Assembly (NCBI GenBank): GCA_003996215.1
Contig: QJPP01005250.1
Location: forward strand, 1 to 64,000
Direction of reading: 5' to 3'
Length of the DNA: 64,000 nucleotides
From: Jaltomata sinuosa
Lineage: Eukaryota > Streptophyta > Magnoliopsida > Solanales > Solanaceae
Shown here: in pieces, positions 1-10,460 of the stretch
Numbering within the stretch: the first letter of the stretch is position 1
Layout of the letters: each line of letters begins with the position of its first letter
Made by a program: the position numbers and the translations under genes
Notes under the pieces: model-generated
Databases searched by the model: none
Seen by the model: only the letters and a program-made list of their open reading frames with translations
Told to the model about the DNA's origin: nothing

Positions 1-2
1 CT

Positions 3-883
3 ATCATTTCAGACCGCGGCACCCAGTTTACATCTCAGTTCTGGAGGGCTATTCAGCGAGATTTGGGTACAGAGGTTCATCTTAGTACCGCTTTCCACCC
101 TCAGACAGATGGCCAGTCCGAGAGGACCATTCAGATTTTTGAGGACATGCTTCGGGCCTGTGTTCTTGACTTTGGAGGTTCTTGGGATCAGTTTGTTCCC
201 TTGGCAGAGTTTGCTTATAATAACAGCTTCCATTCAAGTATCGGCATGGCACCTTTTGAGTCTTTGTATGGCAGGCGTTGCAGATCACCGGTAGTGGGTT
301 TGACGTTTTATGTGCTGGGCCATCACGAGCATAGATTTGCTTCGAGATTCCTTAGACCGAGTCCAAGTGATTCAGGACAGACTTCGGGCAGCTCAGAGCA
401 GGCAGAAGAGTTATGTTGATCGTCGGCTTCGTGCCTTGGAGTTTAGCGTCGGTGACTTGGTGTTTCTCCGTGTATCGCCCATGAAGGGCGTGATGAGATT
501 TGGTAGGCGGGGCAAGCTTAGCCCCAGGTACATTGGGCCGTTTTGAGATTCTTCAGAGGGTTGGTAGCGTTGCCTATCAGCTAGCCTTGCCTCCGATGTT
601 TTCAGCTATACATCCTGTATTTCATGTTTCGATGTTGCGTCGGTATGTCTCAGATGAGTCTCATGTGTTGCAGTGGGATTCAGTTCAGTTGGGTGAGGAT
701 TTAGCCTTTGTTGAGGAGCCGGCAACTATTTTGGCCAGAGATGTCAGGAGATTGAGGTCTCGAGAGATCCCGGTTGTTAAGGTTCAGTGGAGGCACCGTC
801 CAGTCGAGGAGGCTACCTGGGAGACCGAGAGAGATATGCGGATCAGTATCCGCAGCTATTTTAGCCTTCAGGTACCCCCTTGA
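3..883 (+). pseudogene. Del-1 pol 3' end: integrase core, C-terminal region, chromodomain
   Basis: This is the C-terminal part of a chromovirus polyprotein, the integrase that inserts the cDNA. The window opens inside the catalytic core. The second catalytic Asp lies in ISDRGTQF (Asp codon 12-14) and the catalytic Glu in DGQSERTIQ (Glu codon 120-122). The core continues to GMAPFESLYGRRCRSP near 290. The frame then slips near 300-345, resumes with DRLRAAQSRQKSYVDRR and the GDLVFLRVSPMKGV and GKLSPRYIGPF segments, slips again near 543, and ends with the chromodomain-like VQWRHRPVEEATWETE and a stop at 881-883. At least two frameshifts make it non-functional. The N-terminal integrase, RT and gag lie left of the window. 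Assignment to Del/Tekay rests on the chromodomain and the 3.1 kb LTR that follows. Confidence 0.9.
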
Positions 884-889
884 CCTTGA

Positions 890-925
890 CTTTCGAGGAC
901 GAAAGCCCTTTTTAGTAGTGGATGA
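890..925 (+). other. Del-1 pre-PPT stem-loop and polypurine tract
   Basis: Bases 890-894 (CTTTC) pair with 901-905 (GAAAG) around the loop GAGGAC (895-900). The next 20 nt lead to the LTR and include the purine-rich AGTAGTGGATGA, the expected plus-strand primer position. The hairpin lies just past the stop of the decayed pol frame. The same loop and spacing recur in seven other elements in the window (see findings). The pairing is seen directly. An RNA role is inference. Confidence 0.6.
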
Positions 926-3900
926 TGTAATGACCCTTCCGGTCATTTCCACGTTTAAGTTTGAAGCCAAGCAAATCGACAAAAGTTATCGTAAGCTCTT
1001 TAACAAATTTCCTGAACTTTGGGTAAGATGTCTCTGGGCTTTTCTCCCAATATATAAAGAGTTAGAAGTCCCCCAAAATACCAAATCGAAGGTCTATGAG
1101 TCTAGTTTCCAACGCACAAAACCTCACATCCAACTGATCTCGGAGTAAAAAGTTATGACTGTTTTACCGCGGACTGTCTGGCAGAAAATGGGTTGCGAAC
1201 CGGGTCGCGAACCGGGTCGGGTCAAACTCGATTTAAGCCTCGACTTCACGTTTTAAAATGCCATTTCAATTCCGAAACAGTGATAAAACATAAGGGAGGA
1301 TCCCGAGAGAATTCTTGAGTATCAAAATCGTGCGTTGGCGAATTACGAACCTAAACTTAAGAATTTTATTAGCATCGTGCGTGTATTTGAAAATATTTTA
1401 TTTAAAAGTTGAATTTGGTAAAAACTATATTAGTATTGCCTTTTCAAAATATTTTAAAGGTTTATGGGAAATATTTTTGAAACGTTATAATTGTATGTGT
1501 ATTTATTTTATAAAGTTTTTATACATTGTAATATTTTAACGGAGATAGTAAATTTAGTTATGTTAAAGATTATTATTATAATATAGTAGGTTTTATTCGA
1601 AATAATTTTCTATGAATTATGGTATATTTAAAATATTATATTTATTTTACCACGAATTTATGCAATACCCGAATATATAAATAACGGGATAAGAACTCCT
1701 TTTTGGCCTTGCCACCTCCACTCCACGTGTGGGTGGAGGGAGTGGCCAGCAAATGTTGCTAAAGGTTGGCAGTAATGTGTATATATATAGAAAACATTTC
1801 CAAGTATACATATGTTACTGTCCCTTTACTACAAAGCGTCATTTTCTCTTCTATCCAAATATTAGCCTATGCGAGCAGATGGATGAAGGAATATTTGGTG
1901 GAGAATACATTAATGTTCTTATTTTGCTCTTATATTGGATCACCGAAAAGGAAATCAATTATCCACGTCAAGTTATTCAAGCCCGAGTTCGAGTTTGATT
2001 TCGTGTTGGGGAGTTTTCGGAGAGGTTCAAGCTTGTCATCGGACGACAGGTAGGTTACGATTTATTTTCCCTAGACTCCGTATATATAAAATAAAATTGT
2101 ATTAATGGGCATCCTTGGGTTGGTTTATTAGGTTGGTACCACATACCTCGACCGCTTTATTCATGTCCGCCTTCTTTTGTTTCTCCGTTGCTTGTAGTAT
2201 TTGCCGATATATTTAATTTACCCTTGTGGTCCTGTGAGGCCTTGTTGACTCTGGAACATAGAAGGTGGGATTTTGGGAATGTCCGCGAGTCCCGGGCATA
2301 GAATTATCCTTCTAGGCTGGTTATGCTTGCTGAGTAGCTGTGGGCCTGTGCAGGGTTGATAGGTTGATTGTGAGCTGCGGGGCAGCTATTGTGTGTGATC
2401 ATACCATTTCCATGCATATAAAGAGGTTTTATCCATGTTTTACTGTGGTTTTGGCTTCGGGCCTACTGGCACTGTTTTCTAAACCTTGCATGGCCCGGGG
2501 GGCCCGTTTTTGATGGAAATGATTTGGAAATGGTTGATTTGACTTGTGAGTATTCTTGGGCAAAAGAAAGTAAAATTATGTTTTAAAACACCAGTTTTAC
2601 TACTACACTAGACTCGGCAGGGCCGGAGTGCTAGTTGAGTTTTCTTGCTACTTGAGATGATTTTTAGCCTCGGTCGGACCGAGCACCTGAGATGACTTTT
2701 TACTGTTTAGACCCGGTTACGCCCGGGCACCCTTGGAGGGGTTTTTGAGACATTTTCCTACTACTGTAGTCCTGGACAGGGTCTGGGCATTGCATATTCG
2801 AGACTGGGTCTCCATCCTGATACCGGACTTGCTTCCGGGCGACATGTTCTGATACTGAGTTTTAGTATGGGGTCTGGGACCTCCATGGACCTTGCCATCC
2901 GGGCCAGGGGCTACGGGCTGCGTGTGCCAGAGGAGGGGTATACGGTGGAGTAGAGGTATAGCCTGCCAGTGTCCATTCCCATGCGAACCTACCTGCTTGG
3001 TGTTGTACGCCGGATCGGCTTGGCACGCCGGAGGTGAGGTACATACAGGAGATATCCCATGGCACTGAGAATCCTTCATGGGCATACATATCATTCATTG
3101 TTTGAGGCTGCCACCCTTGTTTGTTGTTTTGTCTGAATTGACGCTCCGGTAGTATGGGATGCCAGAGGGTTTGTTTTCACTTGTTTGTGTTTCTCGGTTG
3201 TATGGGCGGCCGAGGGACTGTAGGTAGACTCTTTCTATTTACTTGTAGAATTATTCCCTATTATGGATAAGTATGAGATTGGTATGACTAGTTGAGTTTG
3301 ATTCATGTCTCTGAGCATGCCTATTATTACTCTTTCTCTCTTCTTCTCACACTTGAGGTTACCGGTATACCGTCTATTTCGTAAACTTATTTTGTATACA
3401 CTGTTGTTGCAAGGACCCCAGGTGCGTTATTTTTCTTAACTTTCACCGTGTGCCTTTGGTGTGTATATTCTGCTTGCTAGCCTCACATGTGGTTCTGTTG
3501 ATTTCCCTCTGGGCTAGTTCCTGTGTACCTTTCGTTGATTTCTGTGACTACTTGCTTCTATTTTGTCTATTACTACGCTTTTATCTTATATGTGCCCAGT
3601 CGGCCTATGATACCTACTGGGTACCTTATGCTTCACATTTGGTGCTCACCCCTACCCCCTGCATCTTTGGGTGCAGATCTTGGCGTGGCCCATCGCCGTT
3701 AGATCGCTGTGATTCGTGCTTGGAGATCTGTGAGGACTACTTCAGGCTGAGGGTGAGCTCTTGGCGATCGGAGCTTGGCTTTAGTTTATCTTTTGCTTCA
3801 TGTACTCTATTACCATTCAGAGACATCTGTATATATAGTTTTGGATTGTTTGCACTCCATGTATGTAGTTTGGCTCTATACTATGATACCAGGTCCTGGG

Positions 3901-4072
3901 GTTTGGTTTAGTTTCGCATATGTATATATTTATATCCCTGTTATCTATTTTATTTGTCTTGTTCTCTTATTTGCTAGATAGTAGCCCATTACTAACTGTT
4001 CTGGGCTACGGAGATTGGTTCACCTACCGGGGGTTGTAGGTGCCATCATGACCGAGAAATTGGGTCGTGACA
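926..4072 (+). repeat. Del-1 3' LTR (3147 bp)
   Basis: This is a complete long terminal repeat. It starts TGTAATGACC directly after the polypurine tract and ends TGGGTCGTGACA, so it has TG...CA ends. The first bases form a 7-bp stem (929-935 with 941-947, loop CTTCC). A TATA-like tatataaag lies near 1060. A 12-bp tandem unit containing GCGAACCGG occurs twice at 1192-1215. From about 2033 to the end it matches the other Del LTRs here (33790-35769, and the reverse strand at 13944-15650, 21197-23270 and 38691-40760). The U3 part, about 950-1980, does not match them, so this copy looks like a U3-swapped subfamily. Open frames inside it, such as 3450-3911, are not kept between copies. The 3' flanking five bases are AGTTT. 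Confidence 0.88.
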
Positions 4073-5247
4073 AGTTTGCATACCATGTGTGCTGAGTTTG
4101 TTTAATAATCCTCGTACTTGCTTGTGTCATCTAGAACTTTCCCAATTTGTCATTCAAATTCTAGTCTTTATTGTGTTGGTAGGAGAAATGATTTTAGGCC
4201 TGCTTTTTGATTATTGAAGCCTACTAAGCCTTTAAAACCCACTATTGAACTCAAATTGTATCACTTGTCACCCATTTTGAGCATAATACCCCTTCTTTCG
4301 CAACCTTTGTACAATCCTTGAACCATTTTGAAAGTAATTCCCTCTTTTGAACCTGTTCCTCCTTTAACTCTACAAATGTGAAATAAAGGCTAAAATCCTA
4401 TGTTGGGGGTGATGAACAAGTACCTTGGAGGAATGATAAGTGAGTAAATATTGGTTTGTTGGTTGAATCCTAAAAGAATTGTCAAAAAGAAGAAAGAACT
4501 TGAAAAAGAAAGCGATGAAGAAATGAAAAGAGGAGAGAAATCAAAGAAAATAAACCCTCCAAGGTGATTATAATGATAAAAAGTGGATTATCGTATGAAA
4601 TAAGTGAAATGGTGCCTTGTATTGAATGAAAATTAAAAGAAATGGCTTTGGTTTCAAATTGAAAAAGTTGGGTGAAGTTTGAGGAGGATGTAGTCACTTA
4701 AATCCAAAATGTTGTCCTACCCTTCCCCAAGCCTACATTACAAGCTTAGAAAATTCCTTTGAGACCCCCAACCGATCTCTTTTGAGTTAGTGGTGAATGA
4801 AAATAAGGGCAAGCTTATGGTTTAATACTTGTTCGTACTTGAGGTCCTTTATGAGTGTGAGTGTTGTGCATTTATCCCTTGTTTTATCATTGTAAATAGA
4901 GTGTTTTGGGACTTTCTTTTTATAAGGGCATGTGAATTAGGATAGCGGTTATTTTTATACTTTCCAAAGAGGAGTAAAATGAGTACGATTGGGTACTAGT
5001 GATCTTATGTCACTTCTTGAAGATTGGTTATTGTCGCTTGGTCATACTTGTAATTTTGTTGCAGCTCTTGAAATTGTTTGTGAAAATTAGGGGATTGTTG
5101 TGTTGAGCATTCGCTTGTGATTAACTAATTATTAGTACTAATCAAAATCATATCCTTTGTGCTTAAATTGGTAAATGTGTTATAAAAATGAGAGGATGTC
5201 CCTTGTCTTTAAAAGGAATTGGAATCTCTTTGTGGTGTTATTGCAAA
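4073..5247 (+). mobile_element. Element A, 3' noncoding internal region (Athila-type)
   Basis: There is no gene here. It is the stretch that separates the last reading frame from the 3' LTR in Athila-type elements. It shares an ordered series of landmarks with the same part of element B: GTCATCTAGAACTT (4127), a G-run TGTTGGGGGTG (4401), TAGTCACTTAA (4691), AGCCTACATTACAA (4730) and AAGCTTATGGTTT (4811). It begins abruptly at the end of the Del-1 LTR, which fits Del-1 having inserted into A. Confidence 0.65.
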
Positions 5248-5284
5248 TTGCTTGAGGACAAGCAAGAACATAAGTCAGAGGTGT
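5248..5284 (+). other. Element A pre-PPT stem-loop and polypurine tract
   Basis: TTGCTT (5248-5253) and AAGCAA (5260-5265) form a perfect 6-bp stem around the loop GAGGAC. After 19 nt containing AAGTCAGAGG the LTR begins. The hairpin lies in noncoding sequence, so a conserved protein end cannot explain it. Elements B and K have the same arrangement. Confidence 0.6.
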
Positions 5285-6635
5285 TGATAAGTGGTGGATT
5301 TACCACATATCTATATCTCTTTTCTTATGATTTTGTGTCTTCTAATGAATATATGGGATCACTTATGGCAGGTTTTGGTTATATTTCAGGTGACTCGTAT
5401 TTCCGCAGACATCTGGAATAAGTTGAACAAAAGGGATGAAAATTGGAGAAAAAAAGAAGAAGACACCACTGAAGTACCCAGGTCCACCGCCCCTGCGCCA
5501 TTTGAGGCACAACAATGCCCCTACACTTATACAGGTGTGCGTGCTACACTGATACAAGCACACCTTCTCTATTAATAATGCCACAGATGCACTGTCCCTG
5601 CGCCAGAACATCACCACAGCAGCCGCAGACCTGCGGTCAAAGTTCCACAGGTGCGGTTGATGGATTCCAGTCAAGTCCTAGCTGGTCATTTCAAACTCGT
5701 AGAAACCCTAGCTCACATAAAACTCCTATGAGCCATCTTGGAAGGCATCTTTGCAAAATTTGACAAGCTTGGAGAGCAAGTTCATTACCCTACACCATAG
5801 GATTGAAGATTTGGATGATTTTATTTGTTGAATTCTTAAATTCCATTCTTCAACTCTTGTTCTTAATTGATAAATTGTAGGTAAAATTATTGAATTGAGA
5901 TTTAGGTTTTGTATTAGGGATAATACTTAATTTGGGTATTGAATTCTTATCTTGTGCTTTCTCTTGATTAAATTATATGGGTCTATTGAATCTTCCGTGC
6001 TTTAATCTTATAGTTGATGGTTGCAAACATTGACTTAGCATTCTAATTCTGTTCTTGCTTGAAAGAGGAGTTCCTCAATTTGAGAAGGCTTAATAGTGGG
6101 GATTTGGGGTTTCCATTCTAGATCAAGGCTAGAGATAGTTTAATTGCCGGGAACTCTCATCTAAGAGTTGGGGTTAGAAATATCCCAACTTACCCAAGTC
6201 AATTTGTTAGTTATTGCTCACTCGTGGTGATTCGAGAGAACCTATGAGAATAGTTGCTTGATTGGTGGAAAGACAGTTAAATATATCTTTAGCCAAGACT
6301 ACCCATATGTTAATTGGGTGCTACTCTTGTGAATTGAATTCTCATTCCCAACTCTCCCTTGTTGTGCTTGCTTGGTGAAAGTAAGGTGAAAGTCATTGAT
6401 AAAATCTATATTTTATTTGATTTTCTTTTATCCTTTGTTTTAGTTTAAAACCCCCTTATCGTTATCCTTTCTTTTTTTCATTGAACTTCAATAAGTTGCT
6501 TGGATTCATTATTAGCTCTATCACAATTACATTGTCCTCTGTGGGATCGACCCCGACTCTCATTAGTAATATAAATGTATTTTACTTAATGATCGCTAAT
6601 ACCTTCATCTTGGAGAGTGTGTTTGAGCGTTATCA
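5285..6635 (+). repeat. Element A 3' LTR (1351 bp, Athila-type)
   Basis: It starts TGATAAGTGGTGG and ends TTTGAGCGTTATCA. Near the 3' end it has the phrase GGATCGACCCCGACTCTC, shared with the LTRs of B and H. The tip carries an inverted repeat, GTGGT 5291-5295 with ACCAC 5302-5306. A GC-richer stretch at about 5480-5660 contains repeated TGCG/GCAC words. No five-base direct repeat flanks it, and it follows a 3' internal region with a polypurine tract, so it is read as a 3' LTR, not a solo LTR. The next five bases are GAATG. Confidence 0.75.
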
Positions 6636-6692
6636 GAATGCTATCTTACAACGACTAAGGTTTGAGGTACTATCATCGACCTACAACGTAAA

Positions 6693-6722
6693 ATCAAGCT
6701 CTTCGTGGAAGGCAACCCAAGT
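6693..6722 (+). other. Conserved post-pol motif of element B
   Basis: This 30-nt block contains TGGAAGGCAACCCAAGT and recurs with few changes in element H (46359-46388) and, on the reverse strand, in element K (55128-55157). Its right half can fold as a short stem around an AGGCAA loop. In H and K it follows directly where RT and integrase have been lost. Confidence 0.6.
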
Positions 6723-7398
6723 ATTTTTACTTTGTTTTTAGTTACCTTTTGTTGTTTTTTGTTTGTTTTAGGAATGCATGGAGAGGAAAAAATGACAAAA
6801 TGGAAAAATGACAAAAAAAGGGGGCATGCGGATAGCCGTGCAGTTTGCACAAGCTTTTATGCGCATTGCAAAGGCCATTGTATCCCAAAGTAGTGAACTG
6901 AAGGAAAACTAGAATTTGGAGGTGACGTGCGCTGGGGTATGCATTTTGCATAAGTCCTGGCGCGCGTTGCACCTCTATTGCACACCATTATAGAAAGTAG
7001 GGCCAAGTTTAGGCATGAAATGGTGACGTGCAAAGTGACATGTGGTCTACACAAGGGCTTCTGTGAATTGCACGTTGCAGTGCACCAAGGTAAGTTTTGA
7101 AATTTCTTATTGACCTACCTGTTGACTGACCCAGTGACTTTTCCTCTTCTTTTTCTCTTATTAAACCGCTACCTTCATCCCTTTTCTTTTATATTTCTCC
7201 CTCAACTCTCTTAATTCTCTCTGTAAATCCTCCACAAATCCTCCAAACTTTCCCAAAACCTTCTCCTCTTCTCACCTAAACTCCACCGCTGGAACTACTA
7301 TAACCGTCACCATTATCTCTGGGCAAAATCATGGTTCACCATTGTTGCACCTTGAAAATCTTTGATTTTTTCTTCCTTTCTCCTAATCTTCACTTGTG

Positions 7399-8496
7399 GT
7401 AAGTTTTTCGATGTTAAATACATATTTTTATGTTGATTGGGAACTCATATTGTGAAGCATGCTTTGTAGAATTGCCATGTTGATTTTGGGTGAGATCCTA
7501 AATTTTTGGGTCCTCAATTTTTGGTTGTATTGATGATTTTACTTAGGATGAACTTGGTAGAACTTGATATTGTGATAATGCATGTTGATTGTAGTAATTC
7601 TTAGTCTTAAAAATCTATGTTTGGGGTGAAGTCTGAGTAAACCACTTGTGATTGGTGCATGATTTGGCCTTATGATAGATTGGGTGACGTCATTCTTTAG
7701 GGCAAATCTTCGTCTTCATGAGGTTTTGGTTGAAAATTGATGTTTGGGGCTGAAATTTATTACTCCTCTTATTCTGATGTTTTATGTTGAATATGATGTT
7801 AGGTGTTTGGTCTTGTGTGGGTAGGTAGAAATTGATGACTGAATGTGCCTACTTGTTGCAATTGAAGGCTTGATGTTCTAAACTATAGATGGGGTAATGT
7901 TTTTCTTAAGGGAAGTCGTTGAGTTCTTCTTTTGTTGTGAATTGTGTTAATGGAAATTTCGGGGAAGTCTAAGTACCCGGATGATTTGGTTGGGTCTTAT
8001 AATGCTTGGATCTATTGTTTAAATTGTTAATTGATGGTTTGCTGCATTGATGGCAAGTGCTTAATGCAAATTTTGCTCTACGGATCACATGCGTAATTCA
8101 GAAGAACACAAGGAATGAAATATTCTAACTATTTCCTTGTGCGTTTTGCATATGATGCGTAGATCTTGATGTGTGAAATGCACAAGGTACTGCACCCTGT
8201 GAAAAATAGCTGTCAATTCACTATTTTAAAGGGCAAAGCTTGGTGTGATGTGCATTTTGGCAAGTGCAGTTCGCACCAGCTTCGCACCTCAGTGCAAAAC
8301 TCCCTGTAAGTTTCTGGTAGCTCATACAATGTCACGTGCGATGCGCACTATGCCTTGTGTGATTTGCCCGTGGTCCGCATAAGCCATCAATTACCTACTT
8401 CATTTTTCTACCTCTTTGCATTCTGTATTTTTATTTATTACCTTCTCTTAGATTGTATATAGATACCTGGTTCCTACTGCTAACCTCGTCTTGTAG
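7399..8496 (+). other. Possible intron before the element B transposon-protein frame
   Basis: A strong donor-like GTGGTAAGTTTTT (intron from 7399) precedes an AT/T-rich stretch that ends in a pyrimidine-containing acceptor, CTCGTCTTGTAG (8485-8496). Four bases after the acceptor comes the ATG at 8501. The stretch before the donor looks like an untranslated leader. Splicing to express the downstream frame is known in principle for env-like frames of Athila elements. Here it is inference from the splice-site words only. Confidence 0.4.
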
Positions 8497-8500
8497 GAAC

Positions 8501-9720
8501 ATGCCTTCAAATAGGCGTCACCAAATGAGGCAAGCTACAAATCGCACTTCAATATCCATAATGTGGGCTTGCCTGTGCAAGAAGAGGGTCCTACTGAGTC
8601 TGAAATCAAATTTGGCCTTGAGGGGATGGAGGCATACTATCTAAAGTTTCGGGGAAAGCGACCATTTTTGAAGAAAAGGGGTTTGAGGTGGAAGCATTTG
8701 AATTTGAGTTCCCAAACATACCCAAAAAATTTCGTATAATGGCTTGGGAACACTTTGCCCAAAATCTAGGCCCATATTTCCCTGAGTTAGTATGGGAGTT
8801 TTATGCATCATATCGGGCCAGGCAAGACATGCTGAAACATAAGGGCCCAGTCAATAAGATGCCATGCCTTGATTTAGTGTTTGTGAGAGGCAAGGAGATA
8901 GATATCACCCGAGAAACCATCCATTTTTCCATATGGGATAATGAGCCAATTCCTGAGTCAAGATATATGGGGTGTGTAGCTACAAAAGAAGACCAATACG
9001 AGTGGGTTGCTAGTGTCATTGCAGAAGGAACTCCTTTTTGGGACACCTCATAAGGACCCATCTACCGATCAGATCTTAAGTTTGAAGCTCGAATGTGGTT
9101 GGACTTTTTATGCACATGACGTATCCCAACTATTCACACCACCAAAGTGACTATAGAGGTGTCCATTCTCATTGCATGCATCATGTCTACCTTCCGACTA
9201 CATGAAAGGGAAATCATTTCCAAACAACTCAAGCGGAGGGCTAGACACGAATCCACCTCCATGGCCTTTCCTGTACTCATATCATTTCTCTGTTTCAATG
9301 CACATTTCCCTATGTTTCACTTAGTAGACAGTACTAGCCAATCTATTGGCATAGTCCGCTTGGACACAAGGCAGGACACAGATGCTCCCATGTTAAGAAA
9401 AAACACCTTGCTCACAGTGCAATGTCAGTCAATACCCATGCTGAGAATGTCACTCGTTATCACTTGGCCACTTCTTGCCATTCTCAAGGAGCATCAAACA
9501 CTACCCATGTAACTTCACAAGCCACCTCATCTTTAGGTAATTTGATCAAGCTTAGCCAACTTACTCACAAAAATGAGGAGAGATTACAAAGGATGGATAA
9601 TGACATTCAACGCATGATTTAATCCGCCATTAAATTGGCTTTAAAGCCGATAGTGTCAAGTGTGAACAAGCTTTGTTCTAGAATGTATACCCTAGAAGTG
9701 GAGGTTAATGATTTTAGTCA
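8501..9720 (+). pseudogene. Putative plant transposon protein of element B (decayed)
   Basis: This resembles the plant transposon protein domain often found downstream of pol in Athila-type elements. The function is unknown. The frame starts MPSNRRHQMRQ at 8501 and shifts near 8570-8600. It continues through KFRGKRPFLKKRGFEVEAF (8645-8700), FVRGKEIDITRETIHF (8880-8930), a stop at 9051-9053, then EVSILIACIMSTFRLHEREI (from 9153) and AFPVLISFLCFNAHFPMFH. The last part is a polar, likely coiled-coil segment, KLSQLTHKNEERLQRMDND (9550-9600), followed by KLCSRMYTLEVEV after a stop. One frameshift and at least three stops make it a pseudogene. No signal peptide or membrane segment supports a true envelope protein. 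Confidence 0.55.
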
Positions 9721-9731
9721 AGTAATACCGT

Positions 9732-9841
9732 ATGTTGAGCTAAAGATTCCTAATTGGGATCTTAATCTATCGGCCCCAATCTCTGCATGTTGAGCTAAAG
9801 ATTCCTAATTGGGATCTTAATCTACAGGCCTAAATCTCTAT
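9732..9841 (+). repeat. 55-bp direct tandem duplication
   Basis: Two copies (9732-9786 and 9787-9841) both begin ATGTTGAGCTAAAGATTCCT and are identical for their first 38 bases. The last third differs at a few positions. It lies between the coiled-coil remnant and the next frame and looks like a local duplication inside element B. Confidence 0.8.
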
Positions 9842-10244
9842 GTCCTCTACCAGGGTTTCTAGCCCTCTTGATGATTGGTGCACAAGTTGGGACCCAGATG
9901 ATGTCAAAAGTACATCCAAAATTCAAGCAGTGTTTGATGCTCCATTAGCCCAGAAATATCCGGACCCTCCTGATTCACATGTGCCTGAATGGAGGAATCT
10001 ACCTAAGCCATGTTGGGCTGCACCGCCACCTTCTTATCATGAATTAATGACCGTCGAGGATAGATGGTTCATGGATGACCCTTTTTATCCCCTTAAGCTT
10101 CCATGGGACCCTGCAATACCCCCATTGGCGGGTTTTCAAATTGACTCAGTGCATGCCTACATCCCATCAATGACATCATCACCACCTCGGTCTTATAGGC
10201 CACCTCAGTGGGTTTACTCAAGGAGGCGCCGTCACCACTATTAG
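9840..10244 (+). CDS. Unrecognised 134-residue frame of element B
   Basis: This is an open frame of 134 codons from ATG 9840 to TAG 10242-10244. The product is rich in Pro, Trp, Asp and Ser (DDWCTSWDPDD near the start, EWRNLPKPCWAAPPPSYHE in the middle) and ends in a basic run, SRRRRHHY. I do not recognise a family. It has the position of the C-terminal part of the transposon protein and may be its displaced end, separated by the tandem duplication. It may also be a chance frame. Nothing shows that it is expressed. Confidence 0.3.
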   Translation: MSSTRVSSPLDDWCTSWDPDDVKSTSKIQAVFDAPLAQKYPDPPDSHVPEWRNLPKPCWAAPPPSYHELMTVEDRWFMDDPFYPLKLPWDPAIPPLAGFQIDSVHAYIPSMTSSPPRSYRPPQWVYSRRRRHHY

Positions 10245-10360
10245 CATCACCAGGGGTTTTTTGCACTCATTCTTATCTATATAACTCTTTTTTGCATCGA
10301 GGGCTATGCGTATTTTATGTTTGGGGGTTGTCTGTAATTATTCGTAAAGCTTGACTTTCC

Positions 10361-10460
10361 TTTTGGCCTTGTGCTTAATTGTTCTCTCGTCGGGCTTGAT
10401 GTCTAATGTCTTTTGGCCTTGTGCATAATTATGCCCTCACCGGGCTTGATTTTTAAAAAT
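10361..10460 (+). repeat. 50-bp imperfect tandem duplication
   Basis: TTTTGGCCTTGTGC starts at 10361 and again at 10411. Both units end in CGGGCTTGAT. The duplication is imperfect and lies in the noncoding region of element B. Confidence 0.75.

Noticed and set aside
2717..3094. A 125-codon minus-strand frame
   Set aside because: It is antisense within the Del-1 LTR, with biased composition and no support from other copies.
3450..3911. A 153-codon plus-strand open frame in the Del-1 LTR
   Set aside because: It lies inside the LTR. Equivalent positions in other Del LTRs (35078-35401, reverse 39063-39383, reverse 21600-21809) are open only in short, shifted pieces, so no protein is conserved.
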